Source: an uncultured Cohaesibacter sp. | GTDB taxonomy: Bacteria; Pseudomonadota; Alphaproteobacteria; Rhizobiales; Cohaesibacteraceae | DNA length: 64,000 nt | Assembly (NCBI RefSeq): GCF_963682185.1 | Contig: NZ_OY821667.1 | Location: 2,616,501-2,680,500, forward strand | Direction: 5' to 3' | Shown: positions 6,411-14,434 of the stretch, piece by piece | Layout of the letters: each line of letters begins with the position of its first letter | Numbering within the stretch: position 1 is the stretch's first letter | The notes under the pieces: generated by a model | Database searches by the model: none | Told to the model about the DNA's origin: nothing | The model's input: only the letters and a program-made list of their open reading frames with translations | Position numbers and translations under genes: made by a program

Positions 6411-7427
6411 CTAACGATAGCTTTTGTCTTCGGGTTGGGATTTATTTGCTGGTTCAACTCCATCCGCCCACCTCATCTCTGGCGGCTCTTTTACCACTTG
6501 TTCTGGGTTTCGTTCATTGTATTGCTGCGCGAACTCTTCATCTGTCCATTCGCCATCACCATAGTCTGGAACATCCATAACATCCCATTGACCGTTTTCT
6601 GTGTGCCGCAAACCAAACAAAGGCCCGACAAAAGCGAAGCGGGGTGTAAAATAAGTTCGAACAAAGGGATGTGTTTCATAGTCCTTAGCAATAAACATAT
6701 GGCCTTTTGTTCCCCGAATAAACCATGGGCGTGGCCCCCAAGTTCCGAACTGAAAGTCTATAATTGTTCTCATGTGAAGGACCGACGCGAGGGCATCTTC
6801 ATGCAAAGTTTCATAAGTACTAACGTTAAAATGAATGGAGCGATGCCGAAGCTCCTTAAGCAATCGAAACTCTGACACGACTTCAGGCAGCAGAACACCC
6901 CATTCTTCCAAGGTGTTTATGGGAACATCCCAATCGGCAAAGGATTGTTTCTTGTGCACCCGCCGATACTCCGAAGTATGCTTGAACATCGGACGCATAT
7001 CTATGACTAGGTGATTAAGTATACGCTCTCCTAAGGCACACGCCGCAACTAATGCCGGATAATAGTATCCCATCACATAAGCGTTGCGTATATGTTCGAA
7101 AAAACCATTGTGATAGGAGAGAACTGACATCGGCTTAGTATCAAGTTTGATAAAATTTTCGATCTTTGAGCCCAGTTGGAACTCGCCGAACTCATCCTTG
7201 ATGCTTTTTTTGATGATTTCCTGATTGTTGAACCATGATTTCTTAACATCATCTTCCCAATGGTCTTCAATCTTCGTGGCAAGAGTTGCTGATCTTGCGT
7301 CGAAGTCCCCCCCAAAGCAAAGATGGCGACGCCGTCCCGCATCAGGAATCAGAAGCTTGCTTTCCTCTTGTGGTAAGTCTCTGGAGACCTGATAGATCGT
7401 GGGTCGGGTCAATGTAAAAATGGTCAT
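6411..7427 (-). CDS. HEPN-like hypothetical protein
   Basis: This 338-residue soluble protein has a long N-terminal region of unclear fold, then a helical segment EHIRNAYVMGYYYPALVAACALGERILNH (about residues 110-140) and, some 55 residues later, a helix with LLKELRHRSIHFN. The RHRSIH sequence fits the R-x4-H signature of HEPN ribonuclease or nucleic-acid-binding domains, where a first helix pair is followed by a helix ending in this motif. HEPN proteins are common in toxin-antitoxin and anti-phage systems. The C-terminal 80 residues are aromatic and acidic (DVPDYGDGEWTDEEFAQQYNERN). The gene stands alone between the phage-like group and the recombinase with no obvious antitoxin. The HEPN assignment rests on one motif and helix pattern. 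Confidence 0.5.
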   Translation of the reverse strand: MTIFTLTRPTIYQVSRDLPQEESKLLIPDAGRRRHLCFGGDFDARSATLATKIEDHWEDDVKKSWFNNQEIIKKSIKDEFGEFQLGSKIENFIKLDTKPMSVLSYHNGFFEHIRNAYVMGYYYPALVAACALGERILNHLVIDMRPMFKHTSEYRRVHKKQSFADWDVPINTLEEWGVLLPEVVSEFRLLKELRHRSIHFNVSTYETLHEDALASVLHMRTIIDFQFGTWGPRPWFIRGTKGHMFIAKDYETHPFVRTYFTPRFAFVGPLFGLRHTENGQWDVMDVPDYGDGEWTDEEFAQQYNERNPEQVVKEPPEMRWADGVEPANKSQPEDKSYR

Positions 7428-7485
7428 ACGGAATGGTACGATATTTGAAAACCTAAATCATCAACCATATTTGATTTCAAACGCA

Positions 7486-7638
7486 CTACGCTCTCGCCAG
7501 AGCATAACCTTTAGTGGTATCTTCAGTAACAGGGCCAAACGACAAGGGAATTGTTTCAGCGAACGGCAGCTTTGTCCGCCAACCAGTCATTGAGGAAACG
7601 GCAGACGCAACAGATATATAATCCGCTTCATCCGCCAT
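7486..7638 (-). CDS. Possible small protein beside the recombinase, 50 residues
   Basis: The ATG at 7638 has an AAGAAG site eight bases upstream and gives a 50-residue product starting MADEADYISVASAVSSMTGW and ending YALARA. It lies on the same strand as the recombinase, about 110 bases beyond its stop. Small genes next to large serine recombinases sometimes encode directionality factors, but nothing in this sequence shows that. The frame may also be chance. Confidence 0.3.
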   Translation of the reverse strand: MADEADYISVASAVSSMTGWRTKLPFAETIPLSFGPVTEDTTKGYALARA

Positions 7639-7747
7639 TGCCGTATCTTCTTTAACTTGAACCACCGGACACAAAAGACTCTAGTCTTGTCTGTCTCACG
7701 TTCATGGTTATGTATCTGAAAAATAGTCTAGAAATTGAAGGCCCTGC

Positions 7748-9292
7748 CTAGGCTTTTGCCCATGCATAGGTAATGTCGCTCTGACCACCGTGTGCCCAAT
7801 CGAAAACCAAAGTGCCATCTTGCCAATCGATAATCACCTTGTTCAGAAGTTCTGCAAGAATGAAATTAGCCTTTGCATAATCAAGTGGCTGCTCTTCAAG
7901 GGCCGCTTCCAGTCTATCAAAACGATTGAGTAGGATAGGCCCAGAAGCGGCAACGGCTTTGGCTTCAAGATCGTCAATGCGTGTCTGACAATTACGTAGT
8001 TCCTCCTCCAACCTCTTCAGCTCAACGGTCAAACGAGGCGACGAACCAGCGCTGGCGATATGTTCGATGATGTTGTCCATCATGTCTTCAATGCCTTGAT
8101 AAGTGGCTTCAGCCTGAGACAACTCATCTTCGACGCTTTCATCTGGGGTTGGGGCTGATTGAATTATCCAACTAGCGTTTTCAAGAATGGCGTTCTCGAT
8201 GCTCTCCTGCTTGACACTTTTATACTGGCAGCCGAGACCGCGCTTGGCGTTTGAGCATACAAGGTAGGGCTTTCCAGCCTTCTTTCTGGACCCCTTGTTT
8301 ACTCGTGTCATTGTAGCCCCGCAAATGGGGCATTTCGCGAGACCGGCCAAGAGGTGGGAAACATTGGCCTTGTAACTACCTTTGGGGGCTCTACGGTTGC
8401 GGCTGGCTGCTTGAAGCTGTTCAAAATCTTCTTTTTCAATGACAGCAGGGAAATAACCTTTGATCGGTTCCTGTGGCTGGCGAATACGTTTGTTTCCTTC
8501 ATAAACGATCTTATGAGGGACAAACACGCCGGTGACCGAGGGGTTTTCTAAGATTTTTTTGATGTAAGAGCGGTGCCACCCTTGGGAGCGACCAAAAGGT
8601 TTGACCCCCTCTTTGTTGAGAGTTTCAGCTATCTTGTGCTGGCCAATGCCATTAAGGGCGTCTCTAAATATGCGACGAACAACGGCGGCTCTCTCTTCGA
8701 TCAAATCAAAGCTGTTTGCTTTCTCATTGAATTGAAGCCATGCAGGAGCAATTCGTGTGAGGGGCTTTTCCGATGCGCTGCCCCGTTTAGCGTTCCAGAC
8801 CGCAGACAGCCGTGAAGACTTGGCAGAACTCTCCTCGTTTGCCCTAATCATCGTGAAGATGCTTTCGAGGATGCGCATGGGGTTTGCAATCATTTCGGCA
8901 CGAGAATAAATCTTGTTGTCCATGAGGGTTACAATGTTGATCCCACTATTGATAATCATCTGGAAGATTGGCATTGCTTCCCAAGGATTGGCACGGCTAA
9001 CACGGTCTAGGTTCTCAACAAGCAAGTAGCTACCTTCAGTCACCAAGCCTTCGTTGATTGCTCGTAGGAACTGCCCCAATGCACCGGTCTGTACGTTGTT
9101 TCCTCTGAAAGCAGAAACGCCTAAGTCGCGTAATGAAAGGCTATCATCCAGATCGAGGTTATGCAGTCGAGCATATTGAGTGGCCAATTCCGTTTGACGT
9201 CTAAGGCTGTCTCCCTTCATTTGTTCTGGGGTGGAAAATCGTGTGTAAGAATATGCTTTTGGGCGGCTGGAGAACAGCAGATCGTCATTCAT
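7748..9292 (-). CDS. Large serine recombinase (integrase of the comM element)
   Basis: The 514-residue protein has an N-terminal resolvase domain with YSYTRFSTPEQ (nucleophile Ser20) and LVENLDRVSRANP, a recombinase domain (GIGQHKIAETLNKEGVKP, then GWHRSYIKKILENPSVTG), a zinc ribbon with CPICGATM and later CSNAKRGLGC, and a C-terminal coiled coil (QAEATYQGIEDMMDNI and VELKRLEEELRNCQ). Large serine recombinases integrate phages and mobile islands at specific sites without homology. The start is the ATG at 9292 with GAGGT upstream; the frame continues open to 9481 but that part is antisense to comM. Its 5' end lies within about 60 bases of the junction with comM, as expected of an integrase next to its attachment site. 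Confidence 0.93.
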   Translation of the reverse strand: MNDDLLFSSRPKAYSYTRFSTPEQMKGDSLRRQTELATQYARLHNLDLDDSLSLRDLGVSAFRGNNVQTGALGQFLRAINEGLVTEGSYLLVENLDRVSRANPWEAMPIFQMIINSGINIVTLMDNKIYSRAEMIANPMRILESIFTMIRANEESSAKSSRLSAVWNAKRGSASEKPLTRIAPAWLQFNEKANSFDLIEERAAVVRRIFRDALNGIGQHKIAETLNKEGVKPFGRSQGWHRSYIKKILENPSVTGVFVPHKIVYEGNKRIRQPQEPIKGYFPAVIEKEDFEQLQAASRNRRAPKGSYKANVSHLLAGLAKCPICGATMTRVNKGSRKKAGKPYLVCSNAKRGLGCQYKSVKQESIENAILENASWIIQSAPTPDESVEDELSQAEATYQGIEDMMDNIIEHIASAGSSPRLTVELKRLEEELRNCQTRIDDLEAKAVAASGPILLNRFDRLEAALEEQPLDYAKANFILAELLNKVIIDWQDGTLVFDWAHGGQSDITYAWAKA

Positions 9293-9299
9293 AATAGTA

Positions 9300-9350
9300 A
9301 CCTCATTGCTGGCTTTTGTAGTCCTATTGAGGTCTATTGTAAATGATATG
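9300..9350. other. Junction between the mobile element and comM (attachment site)
   Basis: ComM-like coding sequence begins abruptly at about 9342-9348, in frame with the Walker A region MLMVGPPGSGKS. To the left is the recombinase promoter region. The exact crossover dinucleotide cannot be placed without the other junction or an uninterrupted comM. Confidence 0.7.
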
Positions 9351-10238
9351 CTGATGGTCGGTCCTCCCGGTTCGGGCAAATCCATGCTGGCTGCCCGCTT
9401 GCCGACCATTCTGCCGCCCCTTGCACCAACCGAGCTGCTGGATGTTTCGATGATCCATTCCATCGCAGGCCTGTTGCCCAATGGTCAGCTCTCCGTTGCG
9501 CGCCCGTTCCGCAACCCTCACCATTCTGCCTCCATGGCGGCCATGATCGGTGGCGGCATGCGCGCCAAACCCGGGGAAGTGGCGCTGGCCCACAATGGCA
9601 TTCTGTTTCTGGATGAGTTGCCTGAATTCTCCCCGCAGGTGCTTGATAGTTTGCGGCAACCAATTGAGAGCGGTGAGGCTGTGATCGCTCGTGCTAACCA
9701 TCGCGTGACTTATCCGGCACGTTTCCAACTGATTGCTGCAATGAATCCTTGCCGCTGTGGCCATGCTGGTGAGCCGGGCTATGTCTGCAAGCGTGGTCCG
9801 CGCTGCGCTGCCGACTATCAGGCTCGCATCTCCGGCCCCCTGATGGACCGTTTTGATTTGCGTGTGGAAGTGCCTGCCGTCTCCGCTACCGATCTTATGC
9901 TTCCGCCCTCGAAGGAAGGGTCAGCGGAAGTTGGAGCCCGTGTGCGACAAGCCCGCAAGGTGCAGAAGGAACGCTTCAGCGCTATGGGGCTGGAGACTGT
10001 CATCACCAATGCCCAATGCCCGGCCAGCATGATCGAGCGTATTTGCGAGCCAAGCGGTGAAGCGCGCACTCTTCTGGCTCATGCCGCTGAGAGTATGGCA
10101 CTTTCAGCGCGTGGCTATCATCGTGTTCTGAAACTGGCGCGAACGCTGGCCGATCTGGCTGGTCGCGAGCAACCGGGCAGCGAAGAAATCGCCGAGGCAC
10201 TCGGTTACAGAGTGTCCTCGCCATCGCTGGTGGCTTAG
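9342..10238 (+). pseudogene. comM: 3' fragment of comM (Mg-chelatase-like AAA+ ATPase)
   Basis: About 298 residues remain: Walker A GPPGSGKS, the RPFRNPHHSAS segment, Walker B GILFLDELPEF, the cysteine cluster NPCRCGHAGEPGYVCKRG, the DRFDLRVEV motif and the C-terminal helical Mg-chelatase domain with SARGYHRVLKLARTLADL. ComM is a hexameric helicase that promotes branch migration of single-stranded DNA during transformation. A full protein is about 510 residues; the first 200, with the Lon-like domain, are absent here and should lie beyond the left edge across the element. The ATG codons near 9306 and 9348 belong to or adjoin the junction and are unlikely to give a functional protein. comM is a known insertion hotspot in other bacteria, for example of AbaR islands in Acinetobacter. 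Confidence 0.85.
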
Positions 10239-10276
10239 CGGTTCAGCGCTTCTCAAGGTCGGACGGAGTCTTGCGT

Positions 10277-10705
10277 TTAATCGAAATTTTTTGATGACCG
10301 CAGCTTTTTGATGGCACCGCGCTTGGTCTTGCTGTCCATCCGGCGCCTCTTGCTGGCCTTGGTCGGCTTGGTAGCGATGCGCCGCTTGGGCCGATAGGCG
10401 GCCTTTTCGATGAGAGCGACAAGGCGCTCGATGGCTTCTTCGCGGTTGCGGGCCTGGGTGCGGTGGGTTTGCACCTGCATCACCAGTTCGCCATCCTGTG
10501 TCATCAAATGCGCTGCCTGGCGCCGCAAGTTTGCCTTGATATAGGCTGGCAGGGATGGAGACCGGCGCACATCAAACCGCAACTCGACCGCAGTGGACAC
10601 CTTGTTGACATTCTGCCCGCCCGGTCCGGATGAGCGAATGAAGCGCTCCTGCAGCTCGTCTGCGTTCAGGCTCAGGCCTTCCTTGATGAAGATGCGATCA
10701 GACAT
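10277..10705 (-). CDS. arfB: Peptidyl-tRNA hydrolase ArfB (ribosome rescue)
   Basis: The 142-residue protein has the release-factor-like domain with RSSGPGGQNVNKVST, the GGQ at residues 29-31 that triggers hydrolysis of peptidyl-tRNA in the peptidyl transferase centre. The C-terminal tail (KRRIATKPTKASKRRRMDSK and the following basic residues) is the extension that enters the empty mRNA channel of stalled ribosomes. The length is normal for ArfB/YaeJ. It follows the flavoprotein gene by 72 bases on the same strand and converges with the comM fragment. Confidence 0.95.
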   Translation of the reverse strand: MSDRIFIKEGLSLNADELQERFIRSSGPGGQNVNKVSTAVELRFDVRRSPSLPAYIKANLRRQAAHLMTQDGELVMQVQTHRTQARNREEAIERLVALIEKAAYRPKRRIATKPTKASKRRRMDSKTKRGAIKKLRSSKNFD

Positions 10706-10777
10706 ATCCCTTGGTCCACTCGTATGAAGTCGTCAAATGAGACCTGTCTTACCGCGAATTGCCCGAAAGTGCATCCC

Positions 10778-12244
10778 CTATCCCAGAAATTTCAGGAAGG
10801 AGATGATCTTGCGAATGCCCGGCTTGGAGGGAAGATCCGCATAGGCACTGATGGCGGCCCGACGTCCAACCTCCGAGAGGGTCGGGTAGGGCGACACATA
10901 GCCCGTGATGTCCTTGATATTCATCTTCTGGGACACGATCAAAGCCCACATATTGATGATTTCGCCTGCATTCTTGCCCACCACGGAAGCCCCAAGCACC
11001 ACGCCCTTCTTGTTGGTAATGATCTTGATGAAGCCCGCCGTTTCCCGTTCAGCCTGCGCGCGATCATTCTCGCCGAAGGGCCAGCGCAAAATCCGCACCT
11101 GACGGAATTTCTGCCGCGCCTCCACTTCGCTATAGCCTACATGAGCCAACTCGGGCGCCGTGAAGGTGACCCGCGGCACGATATGTGTGTTTTCCTTTGC
11201 GCCTAGCTTGAACAGGATGTTGCGTACCACCAGACCGGCATGATAGCCCGCCACGTGAGTGAATTGCATACCGCCAGCGACATCACCGATGGCATAGACC
11301 CGCCGGTTGCTGGTCTTCATGGTGGGTTTGACCGCAATGCCCCGCTCGCTGTAGCTGACGCCAGCAGCTTCCAGCCCGAGGTCAGACACATTGGCGCGTC
11401 TACCTGTGGCGACAAGCACATGGGATGCCTCTACAAAATCGGTATCACCGGCTATTCCCCCATCCAGAGTGTGGGTAAAATGAAGCGTCGCGCCGTAAGG
11501 AGTAGCGGCCTTGTCCTCTGCCGGTTCGATGCGATCAAGGGTTACGCCTTCATGCAGGGTGATCCTTTCGCGCTTGAGCTGGTCAATCACCACCGAAGAC
11601 AGTTCCGGATCTTCTCTGGACAAAATGCCATAGGCTTCCAGAATGGTGACTTCAGCACCAAGGCGGCGATGCGCCTGCGCCAGTTCCACCCCGATCGGAC
11701 CGCCGCCGATGATCACAAGATGCTCTGGGCGCTCAGTGAGCGAGAAGATCGTTTCGTTGGTGAAATAGGGGATCCGTTCAATGCCTTCGATAGGCGGAAC
11801 TGCGGCAGATGACCCCGTTGCGATAACAAAGCTGCGGGCCTTGATTTCATATTGGCCATCGGCGGTGGCAACCGTGCGCTTGTCCGTGAAGTGCCCGGCC
11901 TGCTGAATAACCCGCACGCCAAGGCCCTCAAAGCGCTCTACCGAATCATTGGGCGCGATGGCTTTGATCACGGAATGGACATGATCATGCACCGCCTGAA
12001 AATCGACTCTGGGTTCAACAGAGCTGATGCCGAACAGATTGGCCTTGCGCATGTTTTCTGCATGGTGCGCCGCCGCGATCAGCGCCTTGGAGGGAACACA
12101 GCCAGTATTGAGGCAATCGCCTCCCATCTGGCCCTTTTCCAACAACACCACATTCTCGCCAAAGGCAGCCGCTGCTGCAGCTACTGTTAGACCGCCAGAG
12201 CCTGCGCCGATGACGCAGATGTCTGCCTTGATTTCTTCACCCAT
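10778..12244 (-). CDS. Dihydrolipoamide dehydrogenase-like / mercuric reductase-like flavoprotein
   Basis: The 488-residue protein is a class I pyridine nucleotide-disulfide oxidoreductase. It has the FAD-binding GAGSGG (residues 13-18), the redox-active pair in CLNTGC (Cys44 and Cys49), the NAD(P) site GGGPIGVELAQ, the second FAD contact YAIGDVAG, and a C-terminal dimerisation domain with HPTLSEV replaced by PYPTLSEV. The usual dimer-face His-x4-Glu of lipoamide dehydrogenase reads Tyr-x4-Glu, so it is more likely one of the many relatives of unknown substrate than a 2-oxoacid dehydrogenase E3. It is probably transcribed with the TVP38-type gene 58 bases upstream, a common pairing. The start at 12244 is where homology begins; the open frame extends further upstream. 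Confidence 0.85.
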   Translation of the reverse strand: MGEEIKADICVIGAGSGGLTVAAAAAAFGENVVLLEKGQMGGDCLNTGCVPSKALIAAAHHAENMRKANLFGISSVEPRVDFQAVHDHVHSVIKAIAPNDSVERFEGLGVRVIQQAGHFTDKRTVATADGQYEIKARSFVIATGSSAAVPPIEGIERIPYFTNETIFSLTERPEHLVIIGGGPIGVELAQAHRRLGAEVTILEAYGILSREDPELSSVVIDQLKRERITLHEGVTLDRIEPAEDKAATPYGATLHFTHTLDGGIAGDTDFVEASHVLVATGRRANVSDLGLEAAGVSYSERGIAVKPTMKTSNRRVYAIGDVAGGMQFTHVAGYHAGLVVRNILFKLGAKENTHIVPRVTFTAPELAHVGYSEVEARQKFRQVRILRWPFGENDRAQAERETAGFIKIITNKKGVVLGASVVGKNAGEIINMWALIVSQKMNIKDITGYVSPYPTLSEVGRRAAISAYADLPSKPGIRKIISFLKFLG

Positions 12245-12302
12245 GACTTGCCCTGAAAAAATGTTGATCTGATTGCTATTGTGAAGCGAGCGGTTGGTAT
12301 TC

Positions 12303-13100
12303 TCAACCAAATTTGGCGGCTTTACGTCTTTTTCTGAGCACCTTGAGAACGGGCGGCATGAGGGAAACGACCCCCATGGCCACAAAGGCAGCGATCAGTT
12401 CGCCTGTGATGACCGAGCCGGTATCCAGCGTGAGCGTGCAGGTCGGATCGTCAAGGCATCCCGGATTGCTTGCCAACTGGGCTGCGATGACGCTGTCCAG
12501 CCCCGAGCCGACCAGCGCATAGGCGAATGTGCCCGGCAAGATGCCGATGAGTGTTGCCATCGCATAGGTCGCAAAGCGCACCTGAAACAGGGCGGGCACG
12601 ATATTGACCAGCCAGAAGGGAAAGAGCGGCACAAGCCGCAAAAATAGCATATAGCTGAAGGCATCCTCGCGAAAGCCATCGGCAAAGCGCTCGGTAAAGC
12701 TGCCTGCGCGGGCGCGCAATGAGGAGCCAATGGCTGAACGCGCTGCTAAAAAAACAATTCCGGCACCAGTCGTGGCTGCCAGCACGGTGATCAGGCCGCC
12801 AATGGCCCAGCCAAACAGCAGCCCGCCCACGATGGTGAGGAAACTGGCACCGGGAAAGGAAATGGCCACCGCCAAAGCATAGAGCCCACCATAGGCCAGA
12901 AGCGCTAGGGCAAAATGATCCGTCACATAGCCAGACAGGCGCGCGCGATTCTCCACCAGTGTTTCGAGGGTGAAATAGCTGTGCCACCCTTGGGAAAAGC
13001 CAAAGAGAGCCAAGGCCAACAACAGCAACAGCGGGAGCCACTTCTTCAAAAAGACTGTCACGGCGCTATCCTGGCAAATTTGGTTGGTCTGATCGGTCAT
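12303..13100 (-). CDS. TVP38/TMEM64 (DedA-like) membrane protein
   Basis: This 265-residue integral membrane protein has an N-terminal span (WLPLLLLLALALFGF) and the VTT domain: hydrophobic ALLAYGGLYALAVAISFPGASFLTIVGG followed by LFGWAIGG, the FRLV-type segment LFLRLVPLFPFWLVN, and a final span before a basic tail (KVLRKRRKAA). The two re-entrant loops with glycine and proline are typical of the DedA/VTT superfamily, linked to lipid transport across membranes. A periplasmic loop with two cysteines (CLDDPTC) precedes the last span. The ATG at 13100 was chosen; two TTG codons directly upstream are alternatives. It is first in an operon with the flavoprotein and perhaps arfB. Confidence 0.85.
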   Translation of the reverse strand: MTDQTNQICQDSAVTVFLKKWLPLLLLLALALFGFSQGWHSYFTLETLVENRARLSGYVTDHFALALLAYGGLYALAVAISFPGASFLTIVGGLLFGWAIGGLITVLAATTGAGIVFLAARSAIGSSLRARAGSFTERFADGFREDAFSYMLFLRLVPLFPFWLVNIVPALFQVRFATYAMATLIGILPGTFAYALVGSGLDSVIAAQLASNPGCLDDPTCTLTLDTGSVITGELIAAFVAMGVVSLMPPVLKVLRKRRKAAKFG

Positions 13101-13349
13101 CAACAATGGGCCTCATGACGCAAAAACAATGAAGGAGTTGTCGTCCCGGTGAAATTCCTGATAAGTCGTATATAAACGGAATTTCCGGTCTTGGGAGGCC
13201 TCTCACTGTCATTTGATTGCCGATAATAGACCGCTCACGCGGGCGTGACCGGAAAGGCTGTTTTCGTGATCGGGAAGGGGCAGTTGTGCTCTGGATCAGC
13301 TTGTTGCGGGTAACATGGTCAAGAATTGGCGATTTTTCTTTGCGGACGA
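13101..13349. other. Intergenic region between two divergent transcripts
   Basis: The 250 bases between the TVP38-type gene and the rpmH promoter contain no supported gene. Nothing distinctive was found beyond a short inverted repeat, CGGGCGTGACC, near 13240. Confidence 0.4.
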
Positions 13350-13378
13350 TTGACTCAAAGCCCTCATCTCCGTATAAG
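13350..13378 (+). promoter_or_regulatory. Promoter of rpmH
   Basis: TTGACT (13350-13355) and TATAAG (13373-13378) are separated by 17 bases. The start point would be near 13385, leaving a leader of about 108 bases before rpmH. Confidence 0.7.
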
Positions 13379-13405
13379 CCAGACCAAGTGTATCAGGATA
13401 GCGGA

Positions 13406-13434
13406 AAGCGTCTCTCTGGAGGCGCTTCTTTTTA
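13406..13434 (+). terminator. Terminator-like hairpin in the rpmH leader
   Basis: AAGCGTC (13406-13412) pairs with GGCGCTT (13421-13427), followed by CTTCTTTTTA-type T-rich sequence. It lies between the promoter and the gene, so it may attenuate transcription. A second hairpin, CCGC-GAAA-GCGG (13471-13482), stands just before the start codon. Confidence 0.45.
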
Positions 13435-13492
13435 CCGCTCTGGTAGGATTTGAGAAAATCAAATAAGGGGCCGCGAAAGCGGTATAAAGCCC

Positions 13493-13627
13493 ATGAAACG
13501 GACTTATCAGCCAAGCCGACTGGTGCGCAAGCGCCGCCACGGCTTCCGGGCTCGTATGGCAACCAAGAATGGCCGTCAGGTCTTGGCACGCCGCCGGGCA
13601 AAAGGACGCAAGCGTCTTTCCGCTTAA
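13493..13627 (+). CDS. rpmH: 50S ribosomal protein L34
   Basis: The 44-residue protein starts [18 protein letters not shown] and has the conserved [20 protein letters not shown] core, identical in layout to L34 throughout bacteria. It is a basic protein of the large subunit that binds 23S rRNA. It is followed by rnpA as in most bacteria, but a strong hairpin with a T run separates the two genes, so rnpA expression would rely on read-through or its own promoter. Confidence 0.98.
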   Translation: MKRTYQPSRLVRKRRHGFRARMATKNGRQVLARRRAKGRKRLSA

Positions 13628-13642
13628 GGCAATTTGCATCAA

Positions 13643-13684
13643 CCGCCAGAATTTAAGCGCTTGAGCTTCAAATCTGGCGGTTTT
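13643..13684 (+). terminator. Hairpin and T run between rpmH and rnpA
   Basis: A 16-position stem with two mismatches: CCGCCAGAATTTAAGC (13643-13658) and GCTTCAAATCTGGCGG (13665-13680), followed by TTTTG. It fits an intrinsic terminator or an RNA processing site that reduces rnpA relative to rpmH. Confidence 0.65.
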
Positions 13685-13761
13685 GCATGTCCGGGATTAT
13701 CATTTGCGATGAATCAATCTTTCGTCAGTGATGGCTCTCGGAGCGCTTCAGGGAGGCATTC

Positions 13762-14205
13762 ATGCTTCGATTGAAAAAGCGCAGCGAATTCTTAGCCGCG
13801 GCCAGGGGAGTGCGACTCTCACGTCGCGGTTTTGTGCTTCAGGCCATAAGACGCACGCCAGAAGACAAGGATCCGGCTCGTGTCGGCTTCACGGTGACCA
13901 AGAAAGTCGGCAATGCTGTGATTCGCAACAGGGTGAAACGCCGGTTGCGCGAAGTGGCGAGGCTTCTGGGGCCAGAGCATCTTCAATCCGGTTGGGACTA
14001 TGTGCTCATCGGGAAATATGGCGCGTTGCATTTGCCTTTCGATTCTCTTTGCGCAGATTTCAAGGGATGTGTACGCGATCTTGCCTTGGGTAAGACGGAC
14101 GCGAAGCGGCGTGCGTCGGGTCGTTCAGGACACAGGAAGACACCCGCGGGGGGCTCGCATTTGTCGGGCAAGCCCGCTGGCAGGAATTCGCAAAGCAGCA
14201 GCTGA
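13762..14205 (+). CDS. rnpA: Ribonuclease P protein component
   Basis: The protein subunit of RNase P helps the catalytic RNA remove 5' leaders from tRNA precursors. The signature is visible: RLKKRSEFLAAARG at the start, VGFTVTKKVGNAVIRNRVKRRLREVAR in the middle, and GWDYVLIGKYGA with the strand that follows. The core ends near residue 115; the remaining 30 residues are a basic, Gly/Ser-rich extension (KRRASGRSGHRKTPAGG) that is probably disordered. AGGGAGG lies six bases before the ATG. Confidence 0.96.
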   Translation: MLRLKKRSEFLAAARGVRLSRRGFVLQAIRRTPEDKDPARVGFTVTKKVGNAVIRNRVKRRLREVARLLGPEHLQSGWDYVLIGKYGALHLPFDSLCADFKGCVRDLALGKTDAKRRASGRSGHRKTPAGGSHLSGKPAGRNSQSSS

Positions 14206-14434
14206 TCAGGAACTTCAGGCGGAGGTTTCAGGCATCAGCAATCAGACGAGCGGAGTGATTTGCCCCGATTTTGGCCAGCTTGGAGGCTGGGTTGAGGCGC
14301 TCCAAATGAAACGAAACACTTGACTTGGCGGCATCGAGCGGCCAATTGGGTGTGTATCAAGTCGGATTTGTCAGATCATAACCGTCCGGGTCAGAGCACA
14401 AATTCGACAATCAATTATGGGATGAAGAAAGTCG

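Noticed and set aside
9306-9347. Functional short ComM starting near 9306
   Set aside because: The first codons of that frame are element or junction sequence without similarity to ComM, and the protein would lack its N-terminal domain.
14206-14434. yidD between rnpA and yidC
   Set aside because: The 229-base gap shows no frame with the cysteine-rich YidD signature in any frame.
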